NCBI GenBank assembly: GCA_036732565.1
Contig: DAINCF010000217.1
Span: 1 to 11,141 of the forward strand
Direction: 5' to 3'
From: JAIVJN01 sp036732565
Lineage (GTDB): Bacteria > Acidobacteriota > Vicinamibacteria > Vicinamibacterales > UBA2999
DNA: 11,141 nt
The position numbers were made by a program, and so were the translations under genes. Shown piece after piece: positions 8,101-11,141 of this stretch. Positions within the stretch are counted from its first letter, which is position 1. Every line of letters begins with the position of its first letter. The notes beneath the pieces were generated by a model that searched no databases, was not told the origin of the DNA, and saw nothing but the letters and a program-made list of their open reading frames with translations.

Positions 8101-8424
8101 CGTCATCGTCAAGTCGACGCGCTGGCGCGCACCGACGGTGACCTGGACGTTGTCGACGAGGGCCACCGAGAACCCGTCTTTCTCGGACGTGACCAGATAT
8201 GGTCCGATGCGCACGGTGAAGAACTCGAAGATGCCGTTGGCATCGGACTGACGCGTCGCGTTGACGCCGGTCTCGACGTTCGTCAGGGTGACCTTCGCAT
8301 CCGGCACGACGCCACCGGAGCTGTCGCGCACGGTGCCGACCACGGTCGCCGTCTCGAATTGCGCAAAGGCAGGTACTGCGAGCACCAGGAGGACGGTGCA
8401 CGCCATCCACAATCGTGTTGTCAT
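5155..8424 (-). CDS. Second Oar-like TonB-dependent outer-membrane receptor
   Basis: The protein has 1089 residues. Residues 1-21 are a short classical signal peptide (MTTRLWMACTVLLVLAVPAFA, cleaved before Gln22). Residues 23-110 form a carboxypeptidase-regulatory-like domain (VVGTVRDSSGGVVPDAKVTL, DANGIFEFFTVRIGPY). The plug has VEVSARA, LPLNGREYSTLALLSPGV, FNVNGLRSTFNNFLIDGVDNN and EFKVVTNNMSAEYGRSAGA. The barrel contains GGVIGGPIVRNKAFFFADVE and EFRAEFFNLLNRTNF, and ends VKFNF with a terminal Phe. It is intact and of normal length. The family imports unknown large substrates with TonB; no SusD or enzyme partner is beside it. The ATG at 8424 is chosen because it gives a clean signal peptide; the frame stays open upstream to 8517 but only through low-complexity repeat sequence. 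No Shine-Dalgarno is visible: the preceding bases are a CCCTCTCT stretch and then a repeat element. It is only distantly similar to the first receptor. Confidence 0.94.
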   Translation of the reverse strand: MTTRLWMACTVLLVLAVPAFAQFETATVVGTVRDSSGGVVPDAKVTLTNVETGVNATRQSDANGIFEFFTVRIGPYLVTSEKDGFSVALVDNVQVTVGARQRVDLTMTVGQVTEKVEVSARAVLLQTDSSDRSQVITGEQTKALPLNGREYSTLALLSPGVRLSALNTGGFTPREGAFNVNGLRSTFNNFLIDGVDNNAYGTSNQGFSNQVMQPAPDAVAEFKVVTNNMSAEYGRSAGATINVAYASGTNQFRGSAWEFLRRTELNATGFYKPATGEKPDFDRDQFGGVIGGPIVRNKAFFFADVELFRQTRGQTAINTIPTLAQRQGILAVDVRDPLTGALYPAGTPIPMTAFARKVLGELPEPSNSGASNNLQILQEFTNDTDKAGGKVDVQINPRLSGFGRFGWRDVDIFDNPPIPGPSGGGGNAETYVRNRQFAAGVTYTPTGASLLEIRLGWSSTEAGKNPFALVQGQPPAEQAYGIAGLPSDPRVAAGLPTQAITGYAELGRQSTNPQWQYPTVFNPKVNYSWLAGRHSMKSGYEYQRVLTEVQDVNPLYGRDAYGGSFSRPTTTTPASNLYNLADFMFGARSQYALSPILVANLEQDMHFLYLQDDWRVNDRLTVNLGLRYEYATPWVEEDNVLSNWDPAARQMILASDGSLAERSTIDPDRNNFGPRLGLAYTVTPSTVLRAGYGVSYVHFHRAGGANVLPINGPQVINAVVTQTPAQADFRTTQQGYPVGLTDASRFNPLAANITYMPRDYHSSQVQSWFASVQRELWDGALIDLAYVGNRADDMLIFANFNQAVANNSAGTLTLQQRRPIQDWADITYSFNGGKSRYHAFQGKFDWRIGAGMTLLSSLTLSETQDNASGSLENPNGNAPAPQDFYNMDADFGISGYHQPYNSTTSFVLDLPFGRDRAFLGGASALIDALLGGWQVAGINNIYAGEMVTLTYTNTDPVRVVSGIAQDFRGANNYRPNVIGDVLVPDGERSQARYLNPASVVIPTDPSQPFGNAPRNNVRGPLTWQIDLVASKRFALPWRTSNVEFRAEFFNLLNRTNFRAPNGNRSAGGFGTITQTYDPRIVQFGVKFNF

Positions 8425-8430
8425 AGAGAG

Positions 8431-8554
8431 GGCTTGAAGGTTTGGAGGCTCGAAAGGTTTGGAGGCATGAAGGGTTGGAGGCATGAAGGCCCTGACGGCA
8501 CGAACGCTCGCAAGCAAGTACCTCCAAGCCGCCAGGCCTTCACGCCTTCAAGCC
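8431..8554. repeat. Fold-back repeat of GGCATGAAGG-type 16-nt units
   Basis: Four units of 16-17 nt follow one another at 8431-8495, of the form GGCATGAAGGGTTGGA. The right part (8521-8554) has the same motifs inverted (CCTCCAAGCC, CCTTCAAGCC). The ends are perfect 10-bp inverted repeats, GGCTTGAAGG (8431-8440) and CCTTCAAGCC (8545-8554). The unit is unrelated in sequence to GTGCCTGG, but the design (tandem arm, short unique centre, inverted arm) is the same. It ends 6 bp from the start codon of the second receptor gene and so covers the expected ribosome-binding region. Confidence 0.8.
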
Positions 8555-8837
8555 AAGGAGAGCGCCCGTCCATCCGGTCCCTGCGCATCCCGCACAGCGG
8601 CGGCGGAGGACGGACACTCGATGGCCGCCGACTCGATGGGACGGCCACGTCTGACCCTACCGGGTTCGCGTCACCGTTCCTTAACGATGAGGTAACCAAG
8701 TCGTGACGGAGTAACGCGTTGCACACCCTGGGATGGCATCGCCCGTAGTGCGGAGCTTCCGCGGGTTAGGCAGCGGAAGAGAACCCTGATTTTCGCGGTA
8801 CGGAACGTGCACCTCGACGCGACGGAGGGTTCGACCA
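8555..8837. other. Intergenic spacer before the small-membrane-protein cluster
   Basis: This stretch separates the repeat element upstream of the receptor gene from the plus-strand cluster and should hold both divergent promoters. I see no convincing sigma-70 or sigma-54 pair on either strand. Minor symmetric sequences are CGTCAC/GTGACG (8669-8674 and 8703-8708) and a small hairpin GCGGA-GCT-TCCGC (8750-8762). A GGAGGG ribosome binding site closes the region at 8824-8829. Confidence 0.5.
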
Positions 8838-8987
8838 ATGCTCGAGACCATCGTCGTCCTGCTGATCGTCCTGTGGGCCCTCGGCATGGTGACGTCGTAC
8901 ACCATGGGCGGCGTCCTGCACATCCTGCTCGTGCTGGCGATCGCCGTCGTACTGCTTCGCGTCATTCAGGGCAGACGTCCGATATGA
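8838..8987 (+). CDS. lmo0937-family small membrane protein
   Basis: This 49-residue protein begins MLETIVVLLIVLWALGMVTS. It has two hydrophobic segments, about residues 4-18 and 26-43, joined by the turn TSYTMGG, and a basic tail RVIQGRRPI. The length and the pattern LWxLGxVTSYTxGGxxHILLVxAIxxVLxRVIQGRR are those of the lmo0937 family (DUF5670), small inner-membrane proteins of unknown biochemical role that are often near stress or envelope genes. GGAGGG at 8824-8829, 8 nt before the ATG, supports the start. It is the first gene of a plus-strand group with the YtxH-like and DUF948-like proteins. Strong hairpins follow 5 nt after its stop. Confidence 0.9.
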   Translation: MLETIVVLLIVLWALGMVTSYTMGGVLHILLVLAIAVVLLRVIQGRRPI

Positions 8988-8992
8988 GGTGT

Positions 8993-9056
8993 GGCCTGAG
9001 GGCTCATGGGCCGGGGATGCCCGGGCCCATGCCTCAGGCCTGACCGCCGAAGGCGG
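8993..9056 (+). promoter_or_regulatory. Tandem intercistronic hairpins (attenuator or mRNA stabiliser)
   Basis: The first hairpin has arms GGCCTGAG (8993-9000) with CTCAGGCC (9033-9040), and CATGGGCC (9005-9012) with GGCCCATG (9024-9031), separated by a small asymmetric internal loop; the apical GGGGATGCCCG can pair further. A second stem, CCGCC-GAA-GGCGG, follows at 9044-9056. No T-tract follows, so complete Rho-independent termination is doubtful. Partial attenuation, or protection of the upstream mRNA 3' end giving more small membrane protein than YtxH, fits better. Confidence 0.5.
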
Positions 9057-9099
9057 GCGGAGGCGGTCGTGAGAAGTCGCGAGAAAGGGAAAAACAGCC

Positions 9100-9588
9100 A
9101 TGAACACGTACAACGATAGCGAAATGAACACGGATGGACGTCTCATGGCGTTCGTGTGCGGCGCGCTCGTGGGTGCGTCGGCGGCTCTGCTGTTTGCGCC
9201 CATGAGGGGCACCGACCTGCGTACCACGATCGGCGAGCGATCGAGATACGGGCGAGACCGCCTGCGGCAGATGGGTCACGAGGGTCGTGCGTGGGCCGAA
9301 CACACGGCGCACGAAGCCGGCGAGTGGGCCCACCAGACCGTGCAGCAAGCGAACGTCAAGGGCCGCGATGTGCTCCAGCGGGCGACCGACGCGGTCGATA
9401 GTGCGGTCGATCGGGCTCAGTCGGCTGTGAACCACGGCGTCGAGCGTACGCATGAGGCAACCGATCGCGCGCGCACCGTCATCAACCGCGGCCTCGATGC
9501 CACGCGGGCCGCGGCGCACGAAGCGGAGCAGCGTGGCTCGGACACGCTCGCCAGCGCCGAACAGCGGACACGGGAGCGCTGGTCGTGA
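9100..9588 (+). CDS. YtxH-domain membrane-anchored protein
   Basis: The protein has 162 residues. Residues 14-33 form the YtxH hydrophobic hallmark (LMAFVCGALVGASAALLFAP) followed by R-G-T-D-L-R. The rest (about 40-160) is a highly charged, Ala-rich amphipathic helix with repeating segments such as ATDAVDSAVDRAQSAV and ATDRARTVINRGLDAT, reminiscent of LEA/apolipoprotein-like helices. YtxH proteins are small general-stress envelope proteins of unknown mechanism; in Bacillus ytxH sits with ytxG, which is mirrored by the DUF948-like gene here. The start at 9100 has AAAGGGA at 9084-9090. A second in-frame ATG at 9124 repeats the same nine bases (ATGAACACG) but lacks a ribosome site. The stop TGA overlaps the next gene's GTG. 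Confidence 0.88.
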   Translation: MNTYNDSEMNTDGRLMAFVCGALVGASAALLFAPMRGTDLRTTIGERSRYGRDRLRQMGHEGRAWAEHTAHEAGEWAHQTVQQANVKGRDVLQRATDAVDSAVDRAQSAVNHGVERTHEATDRARTVINRGLDATRAAAHEAEQRGSDTLASAEQRTRERWS

Positions 9589-10085
9589 GCCCTGGCTGGG
9601 CGGCTGTCGTCGGCGTGTCCCTCGCGCTGATGGCAGTCGTCCAGCTCGCGGTGCTCATCGGCGCGTTCATCGCCTGGAAGCGCACCAACGCGCAACTCGA
9701 GGCGCTGCAGCAGGGTCTGCGATCGGTGATCGACGATATACGCCCTGAGCTGCTGTCCGCGCTAGAGGAAGCTCGCGCCGCGTCGGCGAGCATGCACGCG
9801 CTCGCAAGCGATGTGCGTGCACGACTCGACAAGGTCGACGAAGCCACGCATCACGTGCGCGAGCGGGTTGGTCGCGTCGCGGACACGCTGCAATGGGCGG
9901 TTGCCAACCTGCCGGTGCCGATGAAGGTGTCAGGACCCGCGGCGATGGCGACATGGGCAGGGGTCCGCGTCGCGCGCAACCTCATCGATCGTGCCCGTGC
10001 CCGGCGCATCGCCCGGCGGCGCGTGGTCACGCCTACGAGGGCCGACGACGAACCACGAGTCCCCACGGACTATCCCCCACTTTGA
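9585..10085 (+). CDS. DUF948/YtxG-like membrane coiled-coil protein
   Basis: The protein has 166 residues. Residues 5-31 form one transmembrane helix (WAAVVGVSLALMAVVQLAVL onward). Then comes a helix of about 33-95 with heptad-like spacing (QLEALQQGLRSVIDDIRPEL, then MHALASDVRARLDKVDEATH), matching the architecture of DUF948 (YtxG). The C-terminal part has a second mildly hydrophobic stretch (AAMATWAGVRVARNLID) and a strongly basic segment RARARRIARRR. The GTG start at 9585 overlaps the ytxH stop as GTGA, with GGGAG at 9572-9576, indicating translational coupling and a shared role, probably at the inner membrane. The 3' end overlaps the convergent propeller gene by 53 bp. I am confident of the general type, less so of the exact family. 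Confidence 0.8.
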   Translation: MSPGWAAVVGVSLALMAVVQLAVLIGAFIAWKRTNAQLEALQQGLRSVIDDIRPELLSALEEARAASASMHALASDVRARLDKVDEATHHVRERVGRVADTLQWAVANLPVPMKVSGPAAMATWAGVRVARNLIDRARARRIARRRVVTPTRADDEPRVPTDYPPL

Positions 10086-11100
10086 TCCGCTGGGCCACGC
10101 CGGTCGAGATATCGATCACGGAGACGTCGCCCGACGGCCCGTTGGCCGTATAGAGCTTGCTGCTGTCGGGGCTGAGCGCGATGCCCCACGGCCGCGTGCC
10201 CACGCCCTCGATCGATCGAAGCACCTTGCGGCTCTTCACATCGATGATCGCCACCGACTGCGAGCGGCCGAGCGACACGAACAGCTCTGCGCCGTCGGGA
10301 GAGAACACGGCGCCCATGGGCCGCGGCTTGGTCGGCGTCCCTTCCGTCGGCGGGATGACAATCGACGGCAGCGGCTTGTGCGTGCGCGTATTGAAGACGG
10401 CCACTTCGCCGTCGTTCTCCGCCGTCACGAACGCGGTTGTGCCGTCCGGCGTGAAGACCACGGTCCTTGGCCGCCCTCCGGTCTTCACTCGGGCGATGAC
10501 CTTCAGCGTCGCCGTGTCGACGGCCACCACTTCGTTGTCACCTTCGCAGGTGACGTAGACCACTCGTCCATCGGGCCGGAGCGTCACGCCCTCGGGCTCC
10601 TCGCCGACCTTCACCCGCTCGCGCACCTCGCCGGCGTCCACGTCCAGCACGGACATCTCAGCCGTCTCTTCGTTCGACACGTAGATCGTCTTGCCGTCCG
10701 CCGAGATGTCGAACGACTCGGGATCCTGTCCGCTCTGCAACGTGCGTATCAGCTTCTTGGTCGCCACATCGATGACGCCGATGCCGTCCGCCTTCCGATC
10801 GGGAGGCGGCAGCTTCGATTCGTCGACGCCTGGGCCGGCAATCGGCGAGCCTGACAGCGCCACGAACACGCGGCTGCCGTCCGGCGACAGACGTAAGCCT
10901 CGCGGCCGTTTGCCGACGGGGATTTTCGTGAAGACCTGGCCGCCTTCGGGATCGACAACGACGACGTCGCCCGTGGTCTCGTCCGTCACCCAGAGCTGAA
11001 GCGTCGGCTCGATGGCCGTGGGCGAAGCGGCCGGCGCGGACTGTTCCTGCGCCGGCGGCGATGGCTGTCCGCACGCGCTGGCCATCAGAGCCGTTGCCAA
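10033..11100 (-). CDS. Seven-bladed YVTN/SPDG beta-propeller, probable lipoprotein
   Basis: The visible frame gives 355 residues. Near the N-terminus LMASACGQ resembles a lipobox with Cys10, then a Pro/Ala-rich linker to about 34. The body is a beta-propeller with blade hinges RPRGLRLSPDG (66), DPESFDISADG (126), EPEGVTLRPDG (168), RPRTVVFTPDG (210), RPMGAVFSPDG (260), RPWGIALSPDS (303) and a final SPWGLVV (344) that would close the ring with the N-terminal strand LWVTDETTGDVVVVD. Blade strands read YVSN, YVTC, FVTA, FVSL and YTAN, the YVTN signature. Residues 82-105 are a Pro-rich insertion. Such proteins are extracytoplasmic scaffolds of varied function; no enzyme motif is seen. The TTG at 11100 gives a short uncharged signal, and the frame stays open through the palindromic repeat to the window edge, so the true start may lie outside. 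Confidence 0.85.
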   Translation of the reverse strand: MATALMASACGQPSPPAQEQSAPAASPTAIEPTLQLWVTDETTGDVVVVDPEGGQVFTKIPVGKRPRGLRLSPDGSRVFVALSGSPIAGPGVDESKLPPPDRKADGIGVIDVATKKLIRTLQSGQDPESFDISADGKTIYVSNEETAEMSVLDVDAGEVRERVKVGEEPEGVTLRPDGRVVYVTCEGDNEVVAVDTATLKVIARVKTGGRPRTVVFTPDGTTAFVTAENDGEVAVFNTRTHKPLPSIVIPPTEGTPTKPRPMGAVFSPDGAELFVSLGRSQSVAIIDVKSRKVLRSIEGVGTRPWGIALSPDSSKLYTANGPSGDVSVIDISTGVAQRIKVGDSPWGLVVRRRPS

Positions 11101-11104
11101 TACG

Positions 11105-11131
11105 TACGTAGCGCAGGCCTTTAGGCCTGCC
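11105..11131. repeat. Third copy of the GCAGGCC-TTTA-GGCCTGC palindromic repeat
   Basis: This is identical over 27 nt to the arm at 46-72 and in the same orientation. It begins 4 nt beyond the TTG at 11100 of the propeller gene, on that gene's 5' side. Any inverted partner would lie outside the window. Confidence 0.9.
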
Positions 11132-11141
11132 TTCCTAGGGG

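Noticed and set aside
5734..8706. Open plus-strand frame of 990 codons opposite the second receptor gene
   Set aside because: The translation is Arg/Val/His-rich with no domain or signal, while the opposite strand encodes a complete, recognisable receptor. Long antisense frames are expected from the strong G/C third-position bias.
8734..8751. Sigma-54-like TGGCAT...TAGTGC site
   Set aside because: The GG-to-GC distance is 3 nt longer than the fixed sigma-54 spacing.

Overview
The window is high-GC DNA from an uncultured-type soil or environmental bacterium, most likely Acidobacteriota of the Vicinamibacteria (Luteitalea-like) type. This placement is inferred from three things: two very large carboxypeptidase-regulatory/TonB-dependent (Oar-like) receptors in tandem, a DUF4097-type NGG-repeat exported protein with the Asp-rich cysteine-bracketed N-terminus common in that phylum, and short palindromic repeats built around GCAGGCCTTTAGGCCTGC. 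No rRNA, tRNA, CRISPR array, integrase or transposase is visible.

Layout. Positions 46-125 hold two inverted copies of the palindromic repeat (a REPIN-like dimer). A DUF4097-type secreted protein (189-1028, +) follows, and its stop codon lies inside the first unit of a GTGCCTGG tandem repeat. It converges with the first Oar-like receptor (1167-4556, -). That gene has a good Shine-Dalgarno and an upstream region with a candidate sigma-70 promoter, a XylR/ROK-type operator placed just after the promoter, and a second palindrome upstream. The non-coding stretch 4700-5154 contains an orphan promoter-like site, a GC-rich hairpin and a large fold-back element made of GTGCCTGG units. The second Oar-like receptor (5155-8424, -) comes next. 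Its 5' end abuts a second, unrelated fold-back repeat (8431-8554), which leaves no recognisable ribosome binding site.

On the plus strand, 8838-10085 is a compact cluster of small envelope or stress proteins. It has a 49-residue lmo0937-family membrane peptide, strong intercistronic hairpins, a YtxH-family protein, and a DUF948/YtxG-like membrane coiled-coil protein whose GTG start overlaps the ytxH stop. This last gene overlaps by 53 bp, tail to tail, with a minus-strand seven-bladed YVTN/SPDG beta-propeller lipoprotein-like gene (10033-11100). The N-terminal coding end of the propeller gene runs directly into a third copy of the palindromic repeat at the window edge.

Working picture. Two outer-membrane receptors probably import bulky substrates, at least one under likely sugar-responsive repression, and they lie beside an envelope-stress-like cluster. 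The most unusual feature is how closely three short-repeat families sit against gene ends: they supply a stop codon, occupy a ribosome-binding region, and possibly form part of a signal peptide. I did not find convincing evidence of a wholly new enzymatic or defence system.
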